From a virus, in the IMG/VR virus record IMGVR_UViG_3300047157_000111, positions 1 to 64,000 of that record: a stretch of DNA of 64,000 bases; one strand, 5' to 3'. The position numbers and the translations under genes are program-made. The notes beneath the pieces are model-generated. The model was not told the origin of the DNA and did no database searches. It saw only the letters and a list, made by a program, of their open reading frames with translations. Below are positions 12,601 to 19,473 of the stretch, in pieces. Numbering within the stretch: the first letter of the stretch is position 1; each line of letters starts with the position of its first letter.

Positions 12601-14020
12601 GGCTATATACGGTAGTAATTTCAGGGAAGCACTGGAAGATATGCTGTATAGAATGGAAAATGGTACAAATAGGAGTTTTGGTAGCAACAGATTAGTTAAT
12701 TCTTTCTCAAATTGGGTGAATAACTCTGTAGGTGCTATTATGTTTTTCAACATGAGATCTGCAATACTTCAGACTATATCATTTGTTAACTTTGTAAACT
12801 GGAGTGATAACAATCCTCTAAAGTTTGCTGGAGCAATATTAAACGTTAAGCAATTCTCTAGCGACTTTGTAACTTTGTTTAACTCAGATATGTTAAAGCA
12901 GAGGCGAGCTGGTATAGGTAGAGACGTTAATGAATCTGAAATAGCTGAAGCTATGAGTGGCGCTAGAAATAAACCGAGAGCTATACTTAATTATTTACTT
13001 AGAGTAGGTTTTACACCTACGCAAATAGCAGATAGTTTTGCAATATCAATGGGTGGTGCTGCTTTTTATAGAAACAGAATAAACACATACTTGAAACAAG
13101 GTATGACAAAAGATCAAGCTTTGGATCAAGCATTTAAAGACTTCCAAGAAACTACTGAAGTTTCACAACAGTCTTCAAGACCTGATATGATTAGTCAACA
13201 ACAAGCCGGTCCATTGGGTAGATTAATATTAGCTTTCCAAAATACACCAATGCAGTATACTAGGTTGATGAAAAAAGCTTTTAAAGATCTGATAAACGGT
13301 AGAGGTGATGCTAAAACTAATTTATCTAAAATAGTTTACTACGGTGTTGTTCAAAATATAATATTTGCATCCATGCAATCAGCATTGTTCGCTATGTTAT
13401 TTGATGATGACGACGATGAAGATAAATATAGCAAGAAAAAAGGTAGAATAGCAAACACAATGACAGACTCTATACTTAGAGGTTCTGGATTAGCCGGTGC
13501 TGGTATATCTACTATTAAAAATGTTATATTAAAATTCTTAGAACAAGAAGAAAAAGGTTGGAACGCGGATCACGCTTATACTGTTATTGAAGCCGCTAAT
13601 TTCTCTCCACCTATTGGTTCTAAACTTAGAAAAATGTATTCAGGTATACAGACTTATAAATTTAATAAAGATGTTATAGCTGATAGAGGTCTTTCTTTGA
13701 ATAATCCAGCGTGGCAATCAGCAGGTAACTTTGTATCCGCGGCAACTAACATACCTATGGATAGAGCTGTAAATAAGTATAATAACTTAAGAGGAGCAGC
13801 AAATAACAACAATGAAGCTTGGCAAAGAATAGCTATGGCTCTAGGTTGGAATTCTTGGGATGTAGACGCTGAAGTAGAGACTGGATATAAAGACTATAAA
13901 GCAAAACTAAAGAAAACACAAAAAAGAAGAAAAATACTAAACAAAAGAAGAGACAAAGCTAGTAATAGGCAGGAGATTATAAATAAAAGAAGAGAAATAT
14001 TAAGAAACCGAAAAAAATAA
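6668..14020 (+). CDS. Giant multidomain virion protein with HExxH and HAD-like motifs
   Basis: 2450 residues, the largest gene in the window. Residues about 200-254 form a Gly/Ala-rich hydrophobic block that could cross or disturb a membrane. HEFLH at 608-612 fits the HExxH zinc-metalloprotease motif. A HAD-phosphatase-like domain follows: DFDDT at 1590-1594, then LTARP near 1668 and FADD near 1723, in the usual order. The C-terminal third has a hydrophobic helical domain (about 2015-2060) that resembles the LPD-type domains of 'large polyvalent proteins'; this is a weak recollection. It ends with a very basic tail. It probably is an internal protein ejected with the DNA, like the giant ejected proteins of N4- or T7-like phages, but that role is inferred. 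Confidence 0.65.
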   Translation: MEELELIVQRMIDAGEPEENIKAVIEEYTAGKQTDPVNVEANAGSKENTASNSEDGLSDSPFWNPNEETTVEKPGYFEEKFGVKNGFTNFADDLFRVWEGGAAQGGGVDEAFDLYKLGKDMNQDQLEGLIKSGRRLEEAGQTDEMIYAGQMMEKYKKEGDNGVTAFFKSYFSLDNPTVMAQYMTQSFVGMLASLKDSEEVLGTASAVAGGGAIAGAGVGLVGGPFAPVTSSAGAIAGTIGGFMGGLSGAMETGLTTAQLLQESATDAGLNWSTMSDEARIAYVKKVTNNETMFNDIKSKALARGITIGAIDGITGVVTGGASGAVSKGVAKSTASALTKSATVLTSAATETAGGLASEYFGQKAGGQEFNLEEIMIEGFADKSFTAINTVNALRKGNPKYSINGEKMNGKQFHDALKMMDDEAYITADINVENSPAVESVVNNRKQNINLDQEIDSKVSGVEDRAELIKLEKERLKLSKNKTRTAKQKLANINAKIDEINSKYEGAEVDVTIEDRKKAIAKAIDDKFEASFNKNLEAVKPEAEKRGLDIDVNEDEDTYFQNIADDQGVSLEEAKEKAAGSDGVFLGKGKIFINKVQAKKVGAVSVASHEFLHPVLNALVGDGKQQASFLKQFKSRVSSKNNTWVMNAMKAGGVDPSSYNTEYINYFSDGIQKNKISYDQSLFEKIGESLKRLFVGKGFDNISFDNGRDVYNFLKEYNTSIKSGKVSDVASEAITKAESKKDTKISDVEALDQNGQFSRTEDVQEINDIYNSNESKELAGFEIADKYRGMAESVFNALKEGSNYTQNQKEVFEGKKEDMLAMMLYDKIPSQKEDSKARNVVGLVQDFESKKQKYNNVAAYVNTFFKERSKEVFKYFSKDAVNEGLTKEDGTLKKSVSSKANESSKVDQGKEARKLSSFDKLMKGTESFIDASIKKNIIVKLTKNLKTAAFKGRFTAESITAEIKKLIKQEIEKAVVKRMGKISKTKAGVVVSEEYKSFHSENFNAIVKALPVSVIKKKYFSLFEKKNIGREKTAQGNAIFEIKPTSKGKFGAYFTIGGYTTLLARQKSLANEISAELIKDQATILKQDIDFMSELAEVADMSGVQVTELVLQTELESLANQFDRKKTEATKFDKIQFSKNFNNDQVSELNKKSKKIIELSKVYTTASSLANKLIKDKIIDNKVFTVKEIKDWKNEIQSSVNAILSPKNTLQSNKLGEYVEQRVGNKSDLPLIRMLDLKSYDVVINGVKKKFSSFAEAFRDAKLIERQRKLHIDYFESKIKTLDDLVSVLKWFPGHTISAGARYFMKSRNQSFAGMKDLVAELNKILEVKGWEIKTKLTIDGKTQLDKVISTKTGEVLIDNKDTKVGDKTIKSLRKRLTSSSQDTKKTVLQYIKELPQRIQDANEAWNTMIDFLSFVDKNGDNLDFGMTMMSLKSNMSSMLKAAAPLTYYFEGSYVGKLVYEHLIPTEYVTQSLTKHFKIKKINLNSLQDQYKVAIVPKTMDDNINGSARQENMPTYWQIGMEALLRYFDDFTFGFKNMYALKNLQTGDVVGKKHAKAQFSKTDKTKAENFNKAMMNARNPNAPEKGISVFDFDDTIAQSNSKVLYELPDGKKGKINATEFALQSADLEAAGAIFDFSEFSKVIEGKKGPLFDLAVKRQGKFTSKDIFILTARPQNAAYAIHAFLKGLGLTIPISNITGLADGKASAKADWIIGKAAEGYNNFYFADDAYKNVKAVQKVLDIIDVKRDVQLAKIQFSRNMDEAFNDILEQTKKVDSNKRFSKAAAKSRGRDIGKWKFFLPPSAEDFVGLLYNFLGKGKVGEQQMEFFNKALVQPFARAMDELNRAKQAIATDFRALKKTYPEVRKMLAKITPYNNFTYDTAVRVYIWNKKGIAIPGLSKTDIKRLTDIVENNSDLKDFADTLEVGVANNNYPNAGDTWLVGNIATDLKDITDKIGRKEFLQEWKANKDVIFSTENLNKIEAIYGSNFREALEDMLYRMENGTNRSFGSNRLVNSFSNWVNNSVGAIMFFNMRSAILQTISFVNFVNWSDNNPLKFAGAILNVKQFSSDFVTLFNSDMLKQRRAGIGRDVNESEIAEAMSGARNKPRAILNYLLRVGFTPTQIADSFAISMGGAAFYRNRINTYLKQGMTKDQALDQAFKDFQETTEVSQQSSRPDMISQQQAGPLGRLILAFQNTPMQYTRLMKKAFKDLINGRGDAKTNLSKIVYYGVVQNIIFASMQSALFAMLFDDDDDEDKYSKKKGRIANTMTDSILRGSGLAGAGISTIKNVILKFLEQEEKGWNADHAYTVIEAANFSPPIGSKLRKMYSGIQTYKFNKDVIADRGLSLNNPAWQSAGNFVSAATNIPMDRAVNKYNNLRGAANNNNEAWQRIAMALGWNSWDVDAEVETGYKDYKAKLKKTQKRRKILNKRRDKASNRQEIINKRREILRNRKK

Positions 14021-14036
14021 AAACAACAAACAAGTA

Positions 14037-14321
14037 ATGGCTAACAAAATATCAGAAAACACTGAATTAACTTTAGATTTAAAAACACTAATAATTATAG
14101 TAAGCTTCGTTGTCACGGTCGTGGGGATGTGGTTCGCTATACAGGCAGATATACAGTTGGCTAAAGAGCTTCCTGAAGCCGAGGTGAGTAGAACTGAATA
14201 TGATTTAAAAGATCAATTGATTAGAGAGACTATAATGAATACTCAAGAGAAGGTAGAACAAAATAGCGACAAGCTTGACAAAATAGATGAAAAGCTTTAC
14301 CAAATCATAAAGAAAAAATAA
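14037..14321 (+). CDS. One-TM membrane protein with C-terminal coiled coil, lysis candidate
   Basis: 94 residues. One clear membrane helix (LIIIVSFVVTVVGMWFAIQA, residues about 17-36) is followed by an amphipathic charged coil to the end. This is the layout of small phage membrane proteins placed next to endolysins, often holin or spanin-like. It begins 16 bp after the giant protein and is 3 bp upstream of a secreted protein, and a candidate lysin follows, so a lysis cassette is plausible. A tail-associated role is the main alternative. Confidence 0.5.
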   Translation: MANKISENTELTLDLKTLIIIVSFVVTVVGMWFAIQADIQLAKELPEAEVSRTEYDLKDQLIRETIMNTQEKVEQNSDKLDKIDEKLYQIIKKK

Positions 14322-14324
14322 ATC

Positions 14325-14642
14325 ATGAAAAAAATACTAACTTTAATAGCAATACTGTTTTGCACAGCGATGTACTCACAAGATTACGTTTTACTAGAAA
14401 TAAATTCAGAATGGAATTGGACAAACAAAGCTAAAATAGATAGGATAAGAAATATACCTCATCAAATAGCTTACCTAGAAGAACAAACACCTAGTTTCAG
14501 GAAAAAAGTAAGATCAGTGCCTTTAGTTATACTATATAAAGATGGTAGACCAATAATGCAGTGGGCGGCGGATATAAGTTTTAAACTTGTTATAACTAAA
14601 GAACAGGTTTTAGAAGCTATAGAGATAGATAAAAACAGATAA
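14325..14642 (+). CDS. Secreted small protein with flavobacterial-type signal peptide
   Basis: 105 residues. The N-terminus (KKILTLIAILFCTAMYSQ) is a textbook signal peptide with the Bacteroidota habit of cleavage just before a Gln after Tyr-Ser. The mature part contains VPLVILYKDGRP, which resembles the beta strand and turn of thioredoxin-like folds, but no CxxC is present. It lies between a one-TM protein and a candidate lysin. The periplasmic location is well supported, the function is not. Confidence 0.5.
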   Translation: MKKILTLIAILFCTAMYSQDYVLLEINSEWNWTNKAKIDRIRNIPHQIAYLEEQTPSFRKKVRSVPLVILYKDGRPIMQWAADISFKLVITKEQVLEAIEIDKNR

Positions 14643-14653
14643 TTTAAGAACAT

Positions 14654-15265
14654 ATGGAAAAGTGCTATACACGCGATCAAATAAAGAAAGCTGTTTTAAA
14701 CCTAGGTTACAAATGGTTTGAATCAGGAGAATACAATGTTAATATTGTTGGTGTAAGAAACTCAAGTACTGGCGTTGATGTAACTAACAAGTTTGACGAC
14801 TGTATAACAGTCTCTTACAAAATAGGTGACGAATGGCAATTCCATTGTTATAAGTGTACTACAGATCCAGGTACTCACTGGGTAGAAAATATAATGAAAA
14901 AAGAAGGTGTTGCTGTTTTAAAACCTGGTCAATATAGAAGCTCTCACAAACTTAGATTACATCTTGGTAAATACTTAGCTTTAGGACAGCAAAATCCCGT
15001 AACTGTTTACAGAGATAACAACAGAGACGATAAATACGATTTAGACGAAGATAACACTCAAACAGGTTTGTTTGGTATCAATATACATAGAGCAACAGGT
15101 AGATCAGGCAAAACATCTTCAAGAATAGATAAATGGTCTGCTGGCTGCCAAGTAATAGCTAGCAACGACGATTGGCATGAGTTTTTAGACATATGCCAAG
15201 TGGCTAGAGAAAAGTGGAGTAACAACTTTACTTATACATTAATAAATTCAAAAGATATAGCATGA
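14654..15265 (+). CDS. Putative peptidoglycan-active enzyme (L,D-transpeptidase-like H...SxGC motif)
   Basis: 203 residues. The C-terminal half carries FGINIHRA followed 16 residues later by SAGC (KWSAGCQVI). A His followed by S/T-x-G-C at this spacing is the catalytic pattern of the YkuD-type L,D-transpeptidase fold, so an enzyme that acts on peptidoglycan peptides is plausible. No signal peptide is visible, so it would need the neighbouring membrane protein or a virion to reach its target. A lysis function fits its place at the end of the late left operon, but the fold assignment is from the motif only. Confidence 0.5.
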   Translation: MEKCYTRDQIKKAVLNLGYKWFESGEYNVNIVGVRNSSTGVDVTNKFDDCITVSYKIGDEWQFHCYKCTTDPGTHWVENIMKKEGVAVLKPGQYRSSHKLRLHLGKYLALGQQNPVTVYRDNNRDDKYDLDEDNTQTGLFGINIHRATGRSGKTSSRIDKWSAGCQVIASNDDWHEFLDICQVAREKWSNNFTYTLINSKDIA

Positions 15266-15438
15266 ATTCAGCATTTAAAAGAAAAGGATGTGGACCGCAA
15301 GCATTAGGTTCAGCAGTAAAGCTAGCAACACCGTTAAAAATAAGTTGCTGGAAAGGCTGTGAGCCAAAACCTGGAACTCCTAAAACTAAAAAATCACCAA
15401 CAAAACCTGGTGAAAGGGTTAATAACTGTGATTGCTAA
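15262..15438 (+). CDS. Tiny Cys/Pro/Lys-rich hypothetical protein
   Basis: 58 residues from an ATG whose first bases overlap the end of the putative lysin (4-bp ATGA overlap), and whose TAA overlaps the ATG of the next gene (TAATG). Both overlaps indicate translational coupling and support that this short frame is real. It has six Cys (GCGPQ, SCWKGCEPKPG, NNCDC) and many Lys and Pro. I do not recognise the family. Confidence 0.5.
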   Translation: MNSAFKRKGCGPQALGSAVKLATPLKISCWKGCEPKPGTPKTKKSPTKPGERVNNCDC

Positions 15439-15698
15439 TGACTTGGTTAGCTAGACAAAGATCAGCGAGTCCGCTGAGAAGAACTAAAGCTTATACAGCA
15501 GGTATGAGTGCAGCTGAAAGAGAAGCTTACAACAATAAAACTGGCGGTAACGTTCAGGCGCCACAGCCAGAGGGTGGATCACGTAAAGATTCTTATTGTG
15601 CTAGATCCGCTGGTATACCAAAGTGTAAAGATCCAGATAAAAATGGTGATTGTCCAAATGACATTGCTAGAAGAAACTGGAACTGTGGACCTAAATAA
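15438..15698 (+). CDS. Small basic Cys-containing hypothetical protein
   Basis: 86 residues. The start is set at the ATG at 15438, which shares the A of the preceding TAA, rather than the upstream TTG at 15432. The protein is basic at the N-terminus (ARQRSASPLRRTKAY) and has Cys in the second half (YCARSAGIPKCKDPDKNGDC), perhaps a small metal-binding or calcium-type loop (DPDKNGDCPND). It is the last gene before the convergent terminator. Confidence 0.5.
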   Translation: MTWLARQRSASPLRRTKAYTAGMSAAEREAYNNKTGGNVQAPQPEGGSRKDSYCARSAGIPKCKDPDKNGDCPNDIARRNWNCGPK

Positions 15699-15702
15699 AA
15701 AA

Positions 15703-15728
15703 AAAGGGAAGTCGTAAGACCTCCCTTT
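15703..15728. terminator. Bidirectional hairpin terminator at gene convergence
   Basis: The arms AAAGGGA and GTC pair with GAC and TCCCTTT around a GTAA loop, with an A/C mismatch between the two stem blocks. An A-run precedes the hairpin, giving a T-run after it for minus-strand transcripts. It lies between the end of the rightward virion operon (15698) and the end of the leftward nrdA (15805), where a two-way terminator is expected. Confidence 0.7.
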
Positions 15729-15735
15729 AATTATA

Positions 15736-15762
15736 TGTATAAATTATTTAATTTTTTATACA
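15736..15762. terminator. Second AT-rich hairpin in the convergent intergenic region
   Basis: TGTATAAA at 15736-15743 can pair perfectly with TTTATACA at 15755-15762. It is GC-poor and thus weak, but a tandem position 8 bp after the stronger hairpin suggests a back-up terminator or an mRNA 3'-end stabiliser for the leftward transcript. Confidence 0.35.
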
Positions 15763-15804
15763 CATTAGTTATTGTATGTATAAAAAAGTCATAACTTTTA
15801 GCCT

Positions 15805-17523
15805 TTAGCCATCACAAGCTAAACAATCTTCGTTCATTGCTTGTTGAGCTATATCTCCACGTAAGACAGATTCTGTCCTAGTATAATACAAGGTTTTAAC
15901 ACCTTTTTTCCAAGCCTCATAATGAACTTTGTTTATCCACTTTGGTGTAGCAACACTAGGAAAAGCTAAGTTTAAACTAACAGACTGATCTACGTATTGC
16001 TGTCTCAGTCCAGCCTGATTAACTAGTTCTAGTTGATTAATCTCCTTAAAAGTTTTAAATACCTCCTTTGCGGGTGTTTCGTGCGCCATAACAACATCAT
16101 CAAGCTCAGCAATATTTTGCACGCTACCACCATCAGCCAAGATCTTGTCCCATGTCTCATGATTATTTATTTTAAGTTTTCTTAATAACTTAGTTAACGT
16201 AGGGTTTTTTCTTATAAAAGTACCCTTAGCTGTTTGCTCTGTAAAAACATTAGCAGCCCAAGGTTCTATTCCGGGCGAAACATTTCCGCTAAGCTTACTA
16301 TTAGAAACAGTGGGAGCAACAGCCCTAAGGTGAGTGTTACGCATACCAGTGCCAGAACACCACAGAGGCTCACCATAAGTTTCAGCAAGGGCCATACTAG
16401 CTCTTTCACTTTCAATTTTAATTTGACTAAAGATTTTTCTAGTTTCAAACTGCGCGAGTAAGCCTTCGAAACTAATTCCTTTTTCTTGTAAGTAAGTGTG
16501 CCATCCCAATACGCCAAGACCGAGAGCCCTGCCTTTAGTAGCAGATCTAACCGCGTTTTCAAAGCCACGAAGGCCTTTTGCTCTTTGAATAAACTCTTCC
16601 ATGACCCCGTCAAGGAACCATATACTATCGTAAATAAGGTTCGTACCTTTCCATTCTTCATATTTTGCTAAATTTAATGATGATAAACAACAGACAAAGC
16701 TGTGATTCTCATCGGTGTGTAATGTGATCTCAGAACATATGTTCGTCATATGTACTTTGAGACCGTTGTCTTTGTATGCTGCTGGGTTATTTTTGTTTGT
16801 ATTTCCCTTAAATAAAATATAAGGTTCTCCAGTTGCTTTACGCTTTTGTAATAATTTTGACCATTTTCTTCTAGCCTCTTTATCTCCTGATTCAACTCTT
16901 CGCATGAACTTGTCGCCGACCACAGCGCACTGGTGTAGGTTGAGGGATTGACGATTAACGTCTCCTTTAGGTTCTCTAATTTCGATCCAGTCTTCGAAAT
17001 CGGCATGCTCAATATTGATGTTAACTGAAGCAGCTCCTCTTCGGACAGATCCTTGATTAGTGGCGAGTATTGTTGAATCGTAAATCTTACAAAACGGCAC
17101 AACTCCATCAGATGTTCCATTTCCTGTTATTTTAGCGCCAGCGGGTCTTATTTGATTTATACCGATACCAACTCCACCGCCGTGCTTAGCGAGTAGCATC
17201 ATCTCTAAGTTTTTACTTCCTATATCCTGTATACTATCAGCCACATCAATACCGAAGCAGCTAATAGGCAAGCCGCGATCAGTACCTGTATTAGATAGTA
17301 CTGGGCTAGCGAGACATAGCCAACCATTCCAAATGTACTCGAAGAAAGTTTCTGCCATTTCTGGTTTATATAATCTACGAGCAACTGTTTTAGCGACTCT
17401 TTGGTATGCCTCTCGAGGTGTTTCTCCGTGATATAAATATCCCCCGGATATAGTCTTCTTGTACACGTCGTTATTACCCCACGTAGGGTAATCTTCTCCT
17501 TTGATCCAGTTTTCATTCCACAT
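15805..17523 (-). CDS. nrdA: Ribonucleoside-diphosphate reductase large (alpha) subunit, class I
   Basis: This enzyme reduces NDPs to dNDPs in the cytoplasm with the NrdB radical subunit. The key residues are all visible: Cys89 (PISCFG), the active-site N-x-C-x-E (Asn261, Cys263, Glu265 in TNICSEI), the radical-transfer Tyr pair (Tyr546-547 in TLYYTRTES), and the C-terminal CxxC (Cys567, Cys570 in CLACDG) that is re-reduced by thioredoxin or glutaredoxin. At 572 residues it is short compared with about 750 for typical NrdA, and it lacks the N-terminal ATP cone, so allosteric activity control by dATP is probably absent, as in many phage enzymes. It is downstream of nrdB with one membrane-protein gene in between, and it ends facing the convergent terminator. 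Confidence 0.95.
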   Translation of the reverse strand: MWNENWIKGEDYPTWGNNDVYKKTISGGYLYHGETPREAYQRVAKTVARRLYKPEMAETFFEYIWNGWLCLASPVLSNTGTDRGLPISCFGIDVADSIQDIGSKNLEMMLLAKHGGGVGIGINQIRPAGAKITGNGTSDGVVPFCKIYDSTILATNQGSVRRGAASVNINIEHADFEDWIEIREPKGDVNRQSLNLHQCAVVGDKFMRRVESGDKEARRKWSKLLQKRKATGEPYILFKGNTNKNNPAAYKDNGLKVHMTNICSEITLHTDENHSFVCCLSSLNLAKYEEWKGTNLIYDSIWFLDGVMEEFIQRAKGLRGFENAVRSATKGRALGLGVLGWHTYLQEKGISFEGLLAQFETRKIFSQIKIESERASMALAETYGEPLWCSGTGMRNTHLRAVAPTVSNSKLSGNVSPGIEPWAANVFTEQTAKGTFIRKNPTLTKLLRKLKINNHETWDKILADGGSVQNIAELDDVVMAHETPAKEVFKTFKEINQLELVNQAGLRQQYVDQSVSLNLAFPSVATPKWINKVHYEAWKKGVKTLYYTRTESVLRGDIAQQAMNEDCLACDG

Positions 17524-17527
17524 ATTA

Positions 17528-17791
17528 TTATTTTAAAAAATGAGTTACCCAAGCTACTAAACCATTAAAGTTTAAAGCTACTAAATTCCATTGTTTTCTT
17601 GACGAAGTCTGTATCATTACACAGATAAAACCTACTATATATAAAATAGGTTCTAACGTCCATTGTGCCGCTATCAAGAAGCCTGCACCCATGTATCCTA
17701 CACGAGATGCAAACTTTTGATAAGATGTAAGCTTGTTAGTATATCTTAAAAACTTTAACAATCTATACCTCCATCTTCTTTTTCTATCCAT
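17528..17791 (-). CDS. Small multi-pass membrane protein between nrdB and nrdA
   Basis: 87 residues from the ATG at 17791, which overlaps the nrdB stop as TAATG; an earlier in-frame ATG at 17797 is possible. It has a basic N-terminus (DRKRRWRYRLLKFLRY) and two likely membrane helices (about residues 31-58 and 68-85). I do not recognise a family. Its position within the RNR operon does not by itself indicate a role in reduction. Confidence 0.55.
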   Translation of the reverse strand: MDRKRRWRYRLLKFLRYTNKLTSYQKFASRVGYMGAGFLIAAQWTLEPILYIVGFICVMIQTSSRKQWNLVALNFNGLVAWVTHFLK

Positions 17792-18759
17792 TACCATATA
17801 TCTTCAAAATCTTCTCCTTCATTCGCTTTACTATAGTCAGTCGGCCTAATAGCGAAAAAATCAGTATGAGTGACGCCCCCGGTAAGATGATAGAACCAAT
17901 CAAGATTGCTCGCCGCTTTGGTGTCATACGCAAAATACGATCCCAAGTCAACATAACCGAGCTCCACAAGTTTTTCATTTGCTCTCTTTTTTATGAATTG
18001 TTTCAAGTCTATAGCTTTTATACCCTCGATGTCACCCATTTCAAACATTTTATCAATATAGCTTTCTTCAAGCTTAACCATTGTTTCAGCAGCTTTAACT
18101 ACATCTTCTCTACATTCAGCTAAAAGATTTTCATCTTCCTGACACATATGTCTAAACAATTGGCAACCCATTTTACTGTGCAATGACTCATCTCTCACAG
18201 ACCATTTCATTTGCTGGCCAATTCCTTTGAGTAAATTACGTAGTTGAAAACTATATAACACAGCGAAAGCGCTATATAGGCTAACACCCTCTGCGAAAGC
18301 GGAAAATATAGCCAAGCTTGTACCGATGCCAGCACTGCTAGTACCGTCATAAGCAACCAAGTTGTCAAAACGTCTAGCTGTTGCAGGTTCGTGTAAAAAT
18401 GCTTCATAGTCTTCTAGTTTTAATGTTTCATTTAAATAGCTGTATGCTACAGCGTGTACTGTTTCCTGTGAGCCAAACATCATGGCCATTTGTCTTATTT
18501 CGTGTTTAGGAAACCACGATACGACCTTCTGGGTCCAATAGTCTGAAACAGCGCATTCGGTTTGCGCGAATCCAAGAAGTATGTTCCCAACAAGGTTTTT
18601 TTCTTTTTCGTTAAGTCTTTCATTCCAATCTTTTATATCGCTCTGCATTGAGATCTCAGTGTGTAACCAAAATGCTTGAGCTTGTTTTAACCACCCTTCA
18701 GTATAATACTCAGGGTAGTCAAAAGGTTTGTACGCTATGCGCTCATCAAATAATCCCAT
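17791..18759 (-). CDS. nrdB: Ribonucleoside-diphosphate reductase small (beta) subunit, class I
   Basis: 322 residues. This di-metal protein generates the radical used by NrdA. The metal ligands are visible: Glu68 (AQTECAVSDYW), Glu99 and His102 (SQETVHAVAY), a third Glu in the FAEGVSLYSAF helix, and Glu and His in RDESLHSKMG. The radical Tyr is Tyr106, in the spacing Glu-x2-His-x3-Tyr seen in E. coli NrdB. The first ligand is Glu where E. coli NrdB has Asp84. Its ATG overlaps the stop of a 48-residue gene (TAATG), and its stop overlaps the start of the next gene, so the operon is tightly coupled. Confidence 0.95.
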   Translation of the reverse strand: MGLFDERIAYKPFDYPEYYTEGWLKQAQAFWLHTEISMQSDIKDWNERLNEKEKNLVGNILLGFAQTECAVSDYWTQKVVSWFPKHEIRQMAMMFGSQETVHAVAYSYLNETLKLEDYEAFLHEPATARRFDNLVAYDGTSSAGIGTSLAIFSAFAEGVSLYSAFAVLYSFQLRNLLKGIGQQMKWSVRDESLHSKMGCQLFRHMCQEDENLLAECREDVVKAAETMVKLEESYIDKMFEMGDIEGIKAIDLKQFIKKRANEKLVELGYVDLGSYFAYDTKAASNLDWFYHLTGGVTHTDFFAIRPTDYSKANEGEDFEDIW

Positions 18760-18905
18760 TACTTTTTAAATATTTCTAAAGCAATGTCTACAAAAGGCAT
18801 GTATAGCACATGAGTAGTCTGTGTTGGTTCATCGTAGGTTCTACATCCTACTAAAACACCTGGATAAAAGCCAAATGACAAACTCCAGTTTTTTGTTTCT
18901 TTCAT
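18759..18905 (-). CDS. 48-residue hypothetical protein coupled to nrdB
   Basis: It begins with ATG at 18905 in an ATGA overlap with the upstream small gene, and its TAA overlaps the nrdB ATG. The sequence (KNWSLSFGFYPGVLVGCRTY, then THVLYMPFVDIALEIF) is hydrophobic and aromatic, with a likely C-terminal amphipathic helix. Similar short proteins occur near phage replication genes in my recollection, but no function is known to me. The double overlap is the main evidence that it is a gene. Confidence 0.55.
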   Translation of the reverse strand: MKETKNWSLSFGFYPGVLVGCRTYDEPTQTTHVLYMPFVDIALEIFKK

Positions 18906-19063
18906 ATATTGTAATTTTTACATTGTTCTATTAAGTCTCTATATCTAATTATGCCAAACTTTTCCCATCTCCATTTAATCCAAGTGTTTAGCTTTCGTTC
19001 ACCGTATTTTTGTCTAGCTATTCTTTTAGCCTCTCTAGGATTAACCTTACTGTTTCGTCGCAT
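18902..19063 (-). CDS. 53-residue basic hypothetical protein
   Basis: It starts with ATG at 19063 inside the 3' end of the endonuclease gene and ends with TGA in an ATGA overlap with the next gene. It is very basic and Trp-rich (RIARQKYGERKLNTWIKWRW), which suggests nucleic-acid binding. The coupled overlaps at both ends support it. No family is recognised. Confidence 0.5.
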   Translation of the reverse strand: MRRNSKVNPREAKRIARQKYGERKLNTWIKWRWEKFGIIRYRDLIEQCKNYNI

Positions 19064-19473
19064 TCCTTATGATTTTGTGGTTTATACAGTGTAAGTGGCC
19101 CTAATCGTCTTTCTGTGATAAGCTTTTTAAATAACTTCCAACGTAATGGAAATGATTCGTTAGCTCTACCTTTAGTTTCAATTATAAAACCCTTACCTAC
19201 AAAGTCTGGCGTATATTTTATGTTAAGTATTTTCTTGTTACCTCTGTTTTTATATTCTCCTTTACCATTACCGCATCTTTCGTATGCTTCAAAAGGAAAA
19301 TCAAAAGCCTCTGATAACTCAAAAGTTTGACCTTCATACAAAGATGTTATCTTTGCTTTTCTTAAGGCCATATACATATAACGCTCTAGCCCAGAGGCGA
19401 AGTTGATCCCATCGTATGAGATCTTCTTCGACTGAACTGGTCCTTTTTTTCTTTTATAAGATTTCTTCTTCAT
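19018..19473 (-). CDS. PD-(D/E)XK endonuclease, T7 endonuclease I-like
   Basis: 151 residues with the core of a PD-(D/E)XK nuclease: Glu30 in FASGLERYMY, then Pro-Asp90 in YTPDF, and Glu99-x-Lys101 in IIETKGR. This order and the small size fit the T7 endonuclease I group that resolves branched DNA, or a related phage Holliday-junction nuclease. A basic N-terminus (KKKSYKRKKG) could bind DNA. It is placed among replication and nucleotide-pool genes and overlaps both neighbours. Confidence 0.75.
   Translation of the reverse strand: MKKKSYKRKKGPVQSKKISYDGINFASGLERYMYMALRKAKITSLYEGQTFELSEAFDFPFEAYERCGNGKGEYKNRGNKKILNIKYTPDFVGKGFIIETKGRANESFPLRWKLFKKLITERRLGPLTLYKPQNHKECDETVRLILERLKE

Noticed and set aside
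16266-17120. Long minus-strand frames within nrdA
   Set aside because: The nrdA frame has all catalytic residues; the alternative frames lack motifs and are shadows.
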